Shown here: piece by piece, positions 41,159 to 49,720 of the stretch
How positions within the stretch are numbered: the first letter of the stretch is position 1
Layout: every line of letters begins with the position of its first letter
IMG/VR virus record: IMGVR_UViG_3300027782_000034
Span: 62,001 to 126,000 of that record
Source of the DNA: a virus
DNA: 64,000 nt
Direction: 5' to 3' (one strand)
Program-made: the position numbers and the translations under genes
Notes under the pieces: model-generated
Databases searched by the model: none
Seen by the model: only the letters and a program-made list of their open reading frames with translations
Told to the model about the DNA's origin: nothing

Positions 41159-41749
41159 TTAAATAGAGGTTAGAAACTTATCTAACTTATTAAAATGCCT
41201 GTCCTTAACTTCTGCGTTTGTCATTGTGAAAACTTTACTAAACAATTTCAAGTGAGCATTATACCTATTATGATAACAATTACAGATAGATTTTATATAG
41301 TCGGAGGTAAATGAACTCTTTGTCCAACGTTCAATCATGGCTTTATCTTCTGCCTCTGTTGCTTGTATATCTATTACAACATTAGTTGTATTAGCCCACA
41401 AATCTAAAAATGGGGCTATCGTTGTTGCGGAAATAACAGCAGGGCTATCAAACTTTGCAATAAACTCAGATGGGCCCGGAAATGGTGGATCGTAATAAGT
41501 AGGAAGCTTATCACTTAAACAACTAACCCCATGTTTCTCACAAATACTTTCATGAATCTTCTGTGCTTCGTAATTTTGGAAGTCATGGTCATAGTAGAAA
41601 CGAATATGTGGCATTTCTATGTCTTGGTTGGGCCAGAGCACAGCCCAGCCAAAATTGTGCAAGCGTTTAGCCACATGATTAGTCCAAGCTCCGGGAGTAC
41701 CTGCTACTAACACATGCTTGGTCACACAAACTCGTTGCAAATGAACCAT
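41159..41749 (-). CDS. Possible P-loop/sulfotransferase-like protein (tentative)
   Basis: Seen: 196 residues. KHVLVAGTPGAWTNHVAKRL near residue 11 is a phosphate-binding-loop-like segment similar in placement to the sulfotransferase-like proteins here (ITGWSRGGLGYVAELL). The remainder is unclassified, with a helical C-terminus. Start: ATG at 41749 overlaps the previous gene by 28 bases; a GTG at 41725 overlaps its stop as GTGA and is an equally good start. Inferred: a nucleotide- or PAPS-binding protein. Confidence 0.5.
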   Translation of the reverse strand: MVHLQRVCVTKHVLVAGTPGAWTNHVAKRLHNFGWAVLWPNQDIEMPHIRFYYDHDFQNYEAQKIHESICEKHGVSCLSDKLPTYYDPPFPGPSEFIAKFDSPAVISATTIAPFLDLWANTTNVVIDIQATEAEDKAMIERWTKSSFTSDYIKSICNCYHNRYNAHLKLFSKVFTMTNAEVKDRHFNKLDKFLTSI

Positions 41750-42786
41750 TCAAAAGCTTTCTGTTTCTTGCGTATGTACTCTGCTGTAACTAATTGCATA
41801 GACTCCAGCAGCTCTGTGGGCACCTCAGCTAACTCTGATAAGGCGATTTCCACATCATCTAAAGACACTTCAGCAATAGGAGCGGGCTGCTCATCTAGCC
41901 CACACACAATTAACTTACCATTTGAATCATCTATTACATGGGCTCCTACTGGGGGAATGTCATGACAAGCCAAAACTGAAGAACTACTAACCAAGGCTGC
42001 CATCACAGATCCATAAGTATAACGAGTGCTAGCCATGTAAACCCAGTCATGCTGCCGTGCTAGATTACTGTAATCATAGTAAGGCGGGCTAGTCACACAA
42101 GCAACTCGATTAGGGTAAGCCTGCTGCAAGTTTTTGATATCTGTACGATATCTGCGGGGCATGGAATGTTCTAACAAAAAAGTAAATCTAGTCCCACTGT
42201 AATTGTCTAAAAGTGAATAAAATATGTCGAGTAGCTCTGGCCCTAAATCTAATTTTACTGATTTAGATACGACAATTAAGAATTTTTGTATGCCAGGCTG
42301 TACCCAACCACTCTTCGGAGACAACAACTTATCTGAAACCACTAAGTTAGCCCAAGTGCGGTTAGGCAACACTTTACCTTGATGCTTGTCTAACCAGTTA
42401 GATAAGTCATGACTTAAACAAATGACTCGATCCGCCATTTTCAAGAATATTGAGTTATATTCATTCCACATACCCCAATAAGGAAAATAGTAATGAAGAG
42501 TCTGATACTTTGGGCTGAATGAACTTACCAACTTAGCTTCTTGTAATGCCCATAGGTTAGGACTGAACCAGCATAGATGTGTTGCTTGAAAAGCCCAATG
42601 GTGAATTGAGTCTTCATTTGCTCGCTTAACCTTGTTATCCCATACTGGGTGAATACCTTTTGAGACTTTGCCATCAGCTAGGAACTCTACTTCAATGCCA
42701 CAACGTATTAACCAATCTGCTATCTGCACAGCTGCTAAAGTGGTTTCATTGCGAACATAAGGTGCAAAAATTCCAACTTTAAGCAT
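41722..42786 (-). CDS. Glycosyltransferase (GT-B type)
   Basis: Seen: 354 residues with the start moved to 42786 (MLKVGIFAPY), six bases after AGGAG. LKVGIFAPYVRNETTLAAVQ begins the N-terminal Rossmann domain; WYVYMASTRYTYG-like and VMAALVSSSSVLACHDIPPV near residue 285 form the C-terminal nucleotide-sugar domain with GxHxxxD (VGAHVIDD). Known: GT4-like enzymes use two Rossmann domains. The acceptor is unknown. It overlaps the neighbouring P-loop-like gene at its end. Confidence 0.7.
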   Translation of the reverse strand: MLKVGIFAPYVRNETTLAAVQIADWLIRCGIEVEFLADGKVSKGIHPVWDNKVKRANEDSIHHWAFQATHLCWFSPNLWALQEAKLVSSFSPKYQTLHYYFPYWGMWNEYNSIFLKMADRVICLSHDLSNWLDKHQGKVLPNRTWANLVVSDKLLSPKSGWVQPGIQKFLIVVSKSVKLDLGPELLDIFYSLLDNYSGTRFTFLLEHSMPRRYRTDIKNLQQAYPNRVACVTSPPYYDYSNLARQHDWVYMASTRYTYGSVMAALVSSSSVLACHDIPPVGAHVIDDSNGKLIVCGLDEQPAPIAEVSLDDVEIALSELAEVPTELLESMQLVTAEYIRKKQKAFEWFICNEFV

Positions 42787-42805
42787 GATAACTCCTAGGC
42801 TTGAA

Positions 42806-43534
42806 TTATCTGTTTGAGTGCGACACATGATGGAAAAATTTACATTTACGAGGTTGCTCTGGGATTAGACTATAATTTTGATTATATTTCCACATCACAT
42901 AATTAAAACTTAACTGATCTCTATAGCTGTTCTGCGTAATTTCATTCCACCAATGGTTATTAAACTCAGCTGCTTCCTTTCCTTGTTTGCGTATCAAACA
43001 ACCTGTTTCAACTAGACCATTGTAAGCGGGATAATTCTCTTTTTGATATTTTGCAATCTGTTGCTGCATTAATGTTTTGTTATCTTTTTTTAACTTTATG
43101 CACATGTTTAATTCTTGATAAATACAATTACGCTCATAATGTTTAAACGCAGCCACGAAATTGTCACCTAATAATGGCAACATATTTTTAGCTAGTTCCA
43201 TATTTTCTTTGATAACTTGAGTACCATCCATCCATATAGTGTGTGTTATTTCATCTTCGCAAAAAATGTGAGGGTTAATTTTGCAAAAACGAGCTGTGCG
43301 TCTTTTACAAAAAGGATGTTCCCAAACTAAAGGTTTAATTTGCCAAAGAATATTTCCATTTGGAACCTGATATTGCAAACAATTTTGATTTGTTTTTACA
43401 GCATTTTTAATTATTTGATCGGTGTATAATACATATACTGCATCTTTTTCCATTGGAGCCATTGAAGACAATACGCCTTTTGTAGCGTCTTCGAAGTCAC
43501 CTGCAATACAGCTGTAAATTAATGTTTTAGTCAT
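42806..43534 (-). CDS. Glycosyltransferase-like protein (DUF616/TOD1 type)
   Basis: Seen: 243 residues from the ATG at 43534, which overlaps the previous stop as ATGA; the longer frame to 43549 is less likely. TARFCKINPHIFCEDEITHT then IWMDGT, and later SYRDQLSFNYVMWKYNQNY and KCKFFHHVSHSN. Known: DUF616 (TOD1/MUCI70) proteins share RxxKxxPHxxF, WxDG and a RDQxSF...FxHxxH ending. Inferred: a GT-A-like glycosyltransferase with a catalytic histidine-rich C-terminus. Coupled with the GT2 gene at 43531. Confidence 0.72.
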   Translation of the reverse strand: MTKTLIYSCIAGDFEDATKGVLSSMAPMEKDAVYVLYTDQIIKNAVKTNQNCLQYQVPNGNILWQIKPLVWEHPFCKRRTARFCKINPHIFCEDEITHTIWMDGTQVIKENMELAKNMLPLLGDNFVAAFKHYERNCIYQELNMCIKLKKDNKTLMQQQIAKYQKENYPAYNGLVETGCLIRKQGKEAAEFNNHWWNEITQNSYRDQLSFNYVMWKYNQNYSLIPEQPRKCKFFHHVSHSNR

Positions 43535-44328
43535 GCTTGTCGATACCATTTTCCTTTCTTATATTTGTCTCCTCTAGAGACAGACCGATAATGAAAAATA
43601 AAAGTGCTCAAAGCAATTCCAGATTTCATACCTTTTTTAGCCCATCTTCCTTGCAGTTCATCTTCATTCCCGACCATCGTGGGAGTTGGGATAACTTTTC
43701 CTTTAGATGTATATTTGTTTTTAGGTCTGAAAAAATGATGTTCGTCAAATTTTCCATTATTCCATGATTCTACAGTTGCCATTAGGAAAAACCCATTAAC
43801 ACTGCGTTCTAAAACTTCGTTAAAATGCAATTGCTGCAATTGGGCTGCGACCTTATTTACCTCTATCAAATTATCGGTGAGCTGGTAATTAGGCACATAT
43901 AACTCTATATTTTGCTTGCCTTTCGCTGTAACTCCAGGTGCGTTAGAAGTTGGGCCTACTAACGAATAACCATTGGCTAACGCATGTATCATTCCTTTAT
44001 GCCAACCATCTGAGAAAATTATGTCATTATTACCAGCAATGGCATAGTCTAAGTTGAGTTCCGCAGCTTTAGCCAACCCCGCATTCCAGCTTCGGGTTAG
44101 GCCACCAGATGTGTAAAATTTTAAAATGTATAAAGAAACAATAGGATAACTATCTGCTAGCTTTAATAAAGATTGCTCATAAGCATCACTCCACCCGGCT
44201 GAACCATCGTTTACAACGATAGCTACACCATCTGGAGTAGTATCAAAAAAAGATTTTAAAGCTTTTTGCGTATAATTTGCAAAAACCGTAGCATTGTACA
44301 CAGGGCAAATAAACCCAATTTTTGGCAC
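43531..44328 (-). CDS. Glycosyltransferase family 2-like
   Basis: Seen: 265 residues. KIGFICPVYNATVFANYTQK at the N-terminus, VAIVVNDGSAGWSDAYEQSL and GGLTRSWNAGLAKAAELNLD, then YAIAGNNDIIFSDGWHKG (DxD-like NND). VNGFFLMATVESWNNG is typical of GT2 acceptor/donor regions. Known: GT2 enzymes are metal-dependent GT-A. The start is GTG at 44328 with weak AAGAAAG. It overlaps the next gene by four bases. Palindrome-like copy 12 is inside (encodes MKSGIA). Confidence 0.75.
   Translation of the reverse strand: MPKIGFICPVYNATVFANYTQKALKSFFDTTPDGVAIVVNDGSAGWSDAYEQSLLKLADSYPIVSLYILKFYTSGGLTRSWNAGLAKAAELNLDYAIAGNNDIIFSDGWHKGMIHALANGYSLVGPTSNAPGVTAKGKQNIELYVPNYQLTDNLIEVNKVAAQLQQLHFNEVLERSVNGFFLMATVESWNNGKFDEHHFFRPKNKYTSKGKVIPTPTMVGNEDELQGRWAKKGMKSGIALSTFIFHYRSVSRGDKYKKGKWYRQA
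43612..43629. repeat. Dispersed palindrome-like copy 12 (weaker)
   Basis: AGCAATTCCAGATTTCAT, keeping only the core CAATTCCAGATTT of the element; encodes MKSGIA on the minus strand. Confidence 0.4.
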
Positions 44329-44339
44329 GATCTTTCTTT

Positions 44340-46235
44340 TTAACCTCCGCCACCTTGCTGCAGCTGTTGCTGCAACATAGCTCCGCCCTGTGCTTTCATC
44401 TTCTGGCGAGCTTCGTCTAGCTTGGTGCGCGTAATCGAATGCAGCGTAGCATTATTTTGCTTAAGTTTACGCAGTTCTGAATCTTTGATTGATTCAGGAA
44501 TGCCTAACAACTCTTGAGCTAGCTGTTCTGCGGTTGATTGTAAGTCATTAGGGGTAATAGCTGCATTTGGACCCATTGATTGCAAATAAGTGGTAACAGG
44601 CGTTGGAACACCACCACCAAGCGCACCACCAGCACCCGCTGGGGCAGGACCGCCACCGGCTGGAGGAGCACCACCAGCGGGAGGAGCACCCGCCCCAGCT
44701 TCTGGATTAACACCTTTAGATACTTGTGCAGCGAATCCAGCTTGCTCTGCTTCTTCAGCTTGTCGAGCTTGCATCTTTTGCTGTTTGCTTGCTTCTTCTG
44801 CGAGTAGCTTCTGTTCGGAATCCCAACTATAACCCATAGCACGAAGCCCTGTTGTGCCAGACAACTGCTGACCCATCATTAACTGCAACGCAGCCATTTG
44901 TTTCTGCATATCATCTGCAGTGGTAACTCTCTGTAAGCTACACTCTACAGATTCCCAAGACATAATTTGACTAAGGGTAGTAACCATCCACTGCAAGAAA
45001 GTGTTTGCATCTGTAACTAACTGACGATGGGTGCTTTCAAAAAGGCGAAGAGCCACAGGTGCAGCTTGTAGCGACAAAGAACCTTGATAGAACTCTACAG
45101 GAGTACCACACTCATTTAATAGTTCTTCAGTGCCTTGCTGTATCAACTCTGTAGGAGCTAGCTGTTTAGCGTCACCACCAAGGATCTGATAATTGACTGG
45201 GAAAGGCAGAAGCTGCCAAGCTGCTGGATCCCGTCTGCGTCTATTGATCATTTGTCTAACTTGAGAGCGGAAGTCCCCCGCTGAGTAAATAGACATCGGG
45301 TCTTGTGTGGCTACGCTACCTGCATTAGAACCACCACTGCGTGCAGCGGGAGTGATTAGACGGAATGGAATAACATAGTCCAAGGCAATTGCTTCGTTGT
45401 ATCTACGAAGAACCTGTACATACCATATTTGACGATAGTTGGTTAAACTGCGGGGAAGACCCCAGCCAAGGTTGCGGATACCTGCCAAAGTTGGCTCTTT
45501 CATGTGAAAGACAGCATCTGGGTTGAACCTAAACAATTTGTCTGTGCGAATAGCTTCAAGGACTTGTTTACTCGCTCGTTCTAAATGAAACAGATTTCCA
45601 TCTTTTACCATTTTCTTATAGTACTCGGGGATACGCCACAAGTAGGCAACTTCATCCGTATATGGATCATGTAAAATTTCTATCTCATGAGGACTCCATC
45701 GCTTTAGAATCACATGTTTAGATTCTTCTCTTGCCTTGTCTTCTACGATCCAAGCACCACGCCATTTAGTTTTTGGGCAAGTGGCTTCAAACTTAAAGTC
45801 TTCTGTAAACTTAAAATCAAAGTTATCAAATACATACTTGAGTGGGTAGATATCCCCAGTTTTTGGATTACGCAGAAATCTACGAAATGGAACAACTACG
45901 CTAGCAAAGGAATTACCATAACAAAGACGGTCTCGCATAAGCTGACCAAGAAAAGCTAATACATTTAATTGTTTATTTAAAAAATCAGAATATTTAGTTT
46001 TCTCGTCATCGCTTACATCGCCACCTATCTCAATATCTGTGATGAAATAGCTGACAATGCGTTCCATTGCCATGCGGTAGGTACCTTGCACCGTCCAAAT
46101 GTATTCAGACCACCACAGTGCCGACTTCATAGTAGTCGGCATCTGCGTAGTGGCTATGTCATTGAAAGGGTCAGCAAAACCAGTGTTAGTGGTGCTACGA
46201 TTAAAGAATGGGCTGCCCGAAGACATCATTGACAT
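44340..46235 (-). CDS. Portal protein
   Basis: Forms the DNA channel at the capsid vertex. Seen: 631 residues. The N-terminal half has a portal-like fold (EYIWTVQGTYRMAMERIVSY, YGNSFASVVVPFRR, HEIEILHDPYTDEVAYLW). The middle has QVLRRYNEAIALDYVIPFRL, characteristic of phage portals, and near residue 385 an LLNECGTPVEFYQGSLSLQA segment. The C-terminus is proline/alanine/glycine-rich after a helical glutamine-rich region. Known: these features resemble large-phage portals. Good GGGGGA site. Terminase, capsid and tail genes are outside this window. Confidence 0.75.
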   Translation of the reverse strand: MSMMSSGSPFFNRSTTNTGFADPFNDIATTQMPTTMKSALWWSEYIWTVQGTYRMAMERIVSYFITDIEIGGDVSDDEKTKYSDFLNKQLNVLAFLGQLMRDRLCYGNSFASVVVPFRRFLRNPKTGDIYPLKYVFDNFDFKFTEDFKFEATCPKTKWRGAWIVEDKAREESKHVILKRWSPHEIEILHDPYTDEVAYLWRIPEYYKKMVKDGNLFHLERASKQVLEAIRTDKLFRFNPDAVFHMKEPTLAGIRNLGWGLPRSLTNYRQIWYVQVLRRYNEAIALDYVIPFRLITPAARSGGSNAGSVATQDPMSIYSAGDFRSQVRQMINRRRRDPAAWQLLPFPVNYQILGGDAKQLAPTELIQQGTEELLNECGTPVEFYQGSLSLQAAPVALRLFESTHRQLVTDANTFLQWMVTTLSQIMSWESVECSLQRVTTADDMQKQMAALQLMMGQQLSGTTGLRAMGYSWDSEQKLLAEEASKQQKMQARQAEEAEQAGFAAQVSKGVNPEAGAGAPPAGGAPPAGGGPAPAGAGGALGGGVPTPVTTYLQSMGPNAAITPNDLQSTAEQLAQELLGIPESIKDSELRKLKQNNATLHSITRTKLDEARQKMKAQGGAMLQQQLQQGGGG

Positions 46236-46268
46236 TACTGTTTCCCCCTAGCAATTATGCACAGCTAA

Positions 46269-46478
46269 TCAATGAGCTGGATTACTATTCACTTTAACTA
46301 TTTCTACTGCTTGTTTAATCAAATCTTGATCTAGGTTGTCTGCAACTTCGTTAGTCTCTGGAAATAACAAAAGTTGTTTTGCACTAGCTGTTTTAGCTTT
46401 GCAGCTACAGTTGCCACCGCAACTACAGCCACCGCCACACCTAGGTGTGTTTGCGTTAATAGCTCCATTCTTTTCCAT
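46269..46478 (-). CDS. Small cysteine-cluster protein, 69 aa
   Basis: Not recognised. Residues 13-26 read RCGGGCSCGGNCSCKAK, a dense cysteine motif (six Cys in 13 residues, CxxxCxCxxxCxC) like a small metal- or metallothionein-type cluster. The rest is KTASAKQLLLFPETNEVADN and an amphipathic helix with IKQAVEIVKVN. Strong AAGGAGG site. It lies directly before the portal gene. It could bind zinc or iron-sulfur in an assembly protein. Confidence 0.62.
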   Translation of the reverse strand: MEKNGAINANTPRCGGGCSCGGNCSCKAKTASAKQLLLFPETNEVADNLDQDLIKQAVEIVKVNSNPAH

Positions 46479-46482
46479 TGTA

Positions 46483-47469
46483 CTAATCCTCCTTATATCT
46501 AATTAAAATAACTACATCTAAACAACCAAGCGACCAGTGTAACCCAAGTGATGAACATGAATAAGTTTCTTTTGTCTTTGGGACAGAAACCATAATCTGC
46601 TCTTCACCTAGATTGGGCGGTAAATATTGAAAACCATCTTCAAATCTAGTGTCATAAACCAGCGCAACACAAGCATCACCGGCAATCACTGCGTGATACC
46701 TTGCAGATATTGTACCCAACTTTGCCATTTCAAAATAGACTTCATATTGTGGTCTTTCTGGTTTGACCCCAGAAAAGAATGGAATTTGTAACTTAGAAAA
46801 TGCTGTTTGAATCGAATCTGGCATTTCTTTGTTTTCAGCAGAAGCAGCACTTAACCTATTTACTCTGCCCACGAGTGCATTTAATAGATTGGTTTGGTCA
46901 GATAATTGCTGCGGAGTAGATTTTGAAGATATAGCCGCAATCGACGCTTCTACTTCCATTCTACGATTTTGTACTTTTGTTCGTGTGTCTTGCACTCTAG
47001 GTAACTCAGCTTGCAGCAAGTTTTGAATTTCTTCAGCAAGCTTAACAGTTGGATTGTTTTCAATTTGAGGTTGAGAAGTTTCTTCAAAATCGTTGCTTGG
47101 TGCAGAAAAGTTTAAAGGTTTAAGAGGTTCGTCCACAAGCAGTTCCTTTTCATTATGGGTTATCTTTTCGTCTACCGCCACCTGCTGGCTCAGCCCTTTG
47201 TAAAACGAATGCACATCGTTAATTACATTGCTACGCCTTGCCTCGGCATTAAACTGAGGTCGGGAAGAAGATGCAGCTTTTAAATCTAAAACAAAACCAC
47301 CACCTTCTACCCCAGGATCTACTATTACAGTTTGAGGCTGATTAGGATCAAATCCTAAAGATTGGCCATCCATCCCCGACCTCGGTATCATAGTACCAGT
47401 CATACCAGACTGGTTAGCGTGGTAGCGTGTAGGGTCTGGGGTATTAGATCTGACTGAGTTATCCGCCAT
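46483..47469 (-). CDS. Hypothetical protein, 328 aa
   Basis: Not recognised. The first 80 residues are low-complexity polar (NSVRSNTPDPTRYHANQSGM), the middle a long coiled-coil-like helix (residues 130-220: TRTKVQNRRMEVEASIAAIS), and the C-terminal third a beta-type domain (EVYFEMAKLGTISARYHAVI). Two-domain layout suggests a structural connector near the portal. Weak ribosome binding site. Confidence 0.64.
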   Translation of the reverse strand: MADNSVRSNTPDPTRYHANQSGMTGTMIPRSGMDGQSLGFDPNQPQTVIVDPGVEGGGFVLDLKAASSSRPQFNAEARRSNVINDVHSFYKGLSQQVAVDEKITHNEKELLVDEPLKPLNFSAPSNDFEETSQPQIENNPTVKLAEEIQNLLQAELPRVQDTRTKVQNRRMEVEASIAAISSKSTPQQLSDQTNLLNALVGRVNRLSAASAENKEMPDSIQTAFSKLQIPFFSGVKPERPQYEVYFEMAKLGTISARYHAVIAGDACVALVYDTRFEDGFQYLPPNLGEEQIMVSVPKTKETYSCSSLGLHWSLGCLDVVILIRYKED

Positions 47470-47498
47470 AATTGTTGTCCAATAGCTAAAAAAAAGAG

Positions 47499-48092
47499 TT
47501 AGTCTTCGTCTGGCTCTTCTGAAAACTGGTCATCATCCACAAAGCCAGGCGTGTAAAACTGTTGTGATTCTAAGTACAAAGGATTGCCAAGCCATCCAGT
47601 TTCTTCCAAAGTCGTAGCGGGCAATAATGATTGCTCCATCATTCTATAATCTTCTTTACTTCCCACAGTAACCGCCATTTGATTAGGTAACAACAAATAA
47701 CGCTGCTTATCCCCATTAGGTTTGAGGATTGGCTTAGTCAACTGTAAAGGTATACCATACATTGCCCAAACAGCAGTTTCTTTTCCTTCTCGTTTAGCTA
47801 TAGCTTCGGTTAAGCTTTGCAAGTTTGGGTAGATATGTACTCTGGGAAAATCCCCTTCTTGCATATCACATAAGCACCAGTGATGTGCTATGCTAGCCCC
47901 CCACACTTGTTCGTTAGCTCCCTGTTTTGTGTCTTGCATCTGTGCAAGTACATCTGAAGGCAGTTTCTCTGTTAAAGAGTTATATTCTATGTCTGAGTCA
48001 GATGGGGCTGTAAGTGCTGGCTTTAACAGAGATTCTAGGCCGGGAATAGAAACTTTATAAGCTTCCCACTTTTCGTTGTTAACCTTAGCCAT
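47499..48092 (-). CDS. Hypothetical protein, 197 aa
   Basis: Not recognised. Acidic, tryptophan-containing, with an acidic C-terminus (FVDDDQFSEEPDED). AAGGG before the ATG at 48092, which overlaps the previous stop by eight bases. The region 47499-50845 is a tightly coupled set of unrecognised proteins upstream of the portal gene. Confidence 0.62.
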   Translation of the reverse strand: MAKVNNEKWEAYKVSIPGLESLLKPALTAPSDSDIEYNSLTEKLPSDVLAQMQDTKQGANEQVWGASIAHHWCLCDMQEGDFPRVHIYPNLQSLTEAIAKREGKETAVWAMYGIPLQLTKPILKPNGDKQRYLLLPNQMAVTVGSKEDYRMMEQSLLPATTLEETGWLGNPLYLESQQFYTPGFVDDDQFSEEPDED

Positions 48093-48324
48093 TGGATATC
48101 CCTTCTGCTGCGTCTACAAATGTTAAGCTTAACGCTACGCCTTCTGCATTAGTTACCAAAGGTCCAGGCACTGCAATAATGCTTTTGGTCTTTTGCACCC
48201 AAGCATTAATTTGAATATCTAACTGTTGTATGTCTTTTGCTTGAAAAGTCTTTAACTGCACAGTTTGATCCGGCAGCATAAACTGTCGCAAAGATTGTAA
48301 TGGAAAATCTACAGACTTACTCAT
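48085..48324 (-). CDS. Hypothetical small protein, 79 aa
   Basis: Not recognised. Beta-like sequence (SLRQFMLPDQTVQLKTFQAK) with no known motif. The ATG overlaps the previous stop as ATGA after AAAGGA. Probably a small structural or assembly component within the 47499-50845 set. Confidence 0.6.
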   Translation of the reverse strand: MSKSVDFPLQSLRQFMLPDQTVQLKTFQAKDIQQLDIQINAWVQKTKSIIAVPGPLVTNAEGVALSLTFVDAAEGISNG

Positions 48325-49022
48325 GATGTTCCTTTCTTCATATTCTTTTTACGAAACTCAGCATCTTGCTCGCTAACTAAGATTTCTTTGTAACGATTAA
48401 AAGCTTTATCTTGAGTCATATTCGGAGAAGAAAAAAGACGCTGTGCTGCCATTACATGCAAAGGATCTGGCTTAAAACTAGACATAGCCGGAAGCAATCG
48501 CACATCTTTATTTCGAACATCAAAAGCATATTGCTTTTCATTGCTCAACACTGCAAAAGCATGTACTTTTATTGTAGGAGTAAGTTCTGACACAATACGC
48601 TTGTTATCTACAGACAAAGGATCATATATGGTTAACTGCTGCAAAGCATATTGATAAAGCTTTGAATTTTTAAGATCAAATTGGACAGATTCTAAAATGC
48701 CGTCCACTAACTTACTCCATTGTTCAGTGCTCGCAGCCCATAATACATGATTCCAGCTGGGATCTTCATTAAACTTGAACCCATTAAAGATTGGTTTTTC
48801 AAACTTGTACCAAAAGATTTTTAAATTATGCAGCTGCACTAAATCTGCCAAATTTGTATCTGTATATCTGCCATACAGATATAAGGCAGCAGGCGTGTAC
48901 CAAACATATCCGGGAATATCTTCGAGCTTCCCTGCTCGTTGAAATTCTATTCGATACTTTGGCACACGAAATGCTTTAAACTCATAAAACTTATCATCTT
49001 GTGGTTTAGCCGGTGAGTCCAT
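48321..49022 (-). CDS. Hypothetical protein, 233 aa
   Basis: Not recognised. Contains a tyrosine-rich N-terminus (RVPKYRIEFQRAGKLEDIPG), a helical middle, and a basic C-terminus (FRKKNMKKGTS). No clear ribosome binding site; the start is next to the previous stop, which suggests coupling. Confidence 0.6.
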   Translation of the reverse strand: MDSPAKPQDDKFYEFKAFRVPKYRIEFQRAGKLEDIPGYVWYTPAALYLYGRYTDTNLADLVQLHNLKIFWYKFEKPIFNGFKFNEDPSWNHVLWAASTEQWSKLVDGILESVQFDLKNSKLYQYALQQLTIYDPLSVDNKRIVSELTPTIKVHAFAVLSNEKQYAFDVRNKDVRLLPAMSSFKPDPLHVMAAQRLFSSPNMTQDKAFNRYKEILVSEQDAEFRKKNMKKGTS

Positions 49023-49025
49023 AGT

Positions 49026-49712
49026 TTAAACACCACCAAGCCCTAGCTTAAAAGCTGTGGCTAATAGTAAGGAGCTATCACGGTCTGCGCTAGCCCCTAT
49101 GCCCATCCAACCTTGTGTCAATGATAAGTATGGCTGCTTGGTTTCAATGGTTGACTGTACAAAAGCACAAGCATCTATCAGCTCTCGAGCGGAAATAGCA
49201 TCTGCCAATTCTATTTGTGGGCTGTTAAACCATAAACTTGAAGGAAGTGCTTGACCGAGTGCCCCACATGCATATGCAAATCTTTGCATAAAATGTTTTA
49301 AACCCTGCATTCCTACAAACACAACATGCTTAGGATTTGCTTCGCCTACCCATTCCCCTGGAAATGTATTTAGTAGGAAAGCACGAGCAGCCAAACTGAC
49401 CGATAACTTGTTATCTCCGGGCACTCGCTTAGCAAGTTGATATGTTACTACTTTTTCCAAGGCAGGGACAACAAATCGAATTGCGAGAATATTGCGGTTA
49501 AGCGGGTCTAATTGTGCAAATGCTCCTTCTTGTTGCTTTATCGTCTGTAGGTATTCATGGTACTCGGGTAAGCATAAAGTAGGGGAAAGTGTAGCTACAA
49601 ATTGTTTGTCTTCTACAGCTTTAGATTTCTTAGCTTTTTCTACCCAATCCAATCGTGCCGTTTCTGCTTCTTCAGCAGTTGACACATCTGCCCAGCTAAC
49701 AAATACACGCAT
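49026..49712 (-). CDS. Hypothetical protein, 228 aa
   Basis: Not recognised. A soluble protein with LAIRFVVPALEKVVTYQLAK (near residue 76) and a C-terminal GMIG-like loop. Strong AGGAGGG site before the ATG at 49712. Confidence 0.62.
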   Translation of the reverse strand: MRVFVSWADVSTAEEAETARLDWVEKAKKSKAVEDKQFVATLSPTLCLPEYHEYLQTIKQQEGAFAQLDPLNRNILAIRFVVPALEKVVTYQLAKRVPGDNKLSVSLAARAFLLNTFPGEWVGEANPKHVVFVGMQGLKHFMQRFAYACGALGQALPSSLWFNSPQIELADAISARELIDACAFVQSTIETKQPYLSLTQGWMGIGASADRDSSLLLATAFKLGLGGV

Positions 49713-49720
49713 AAACCCTC

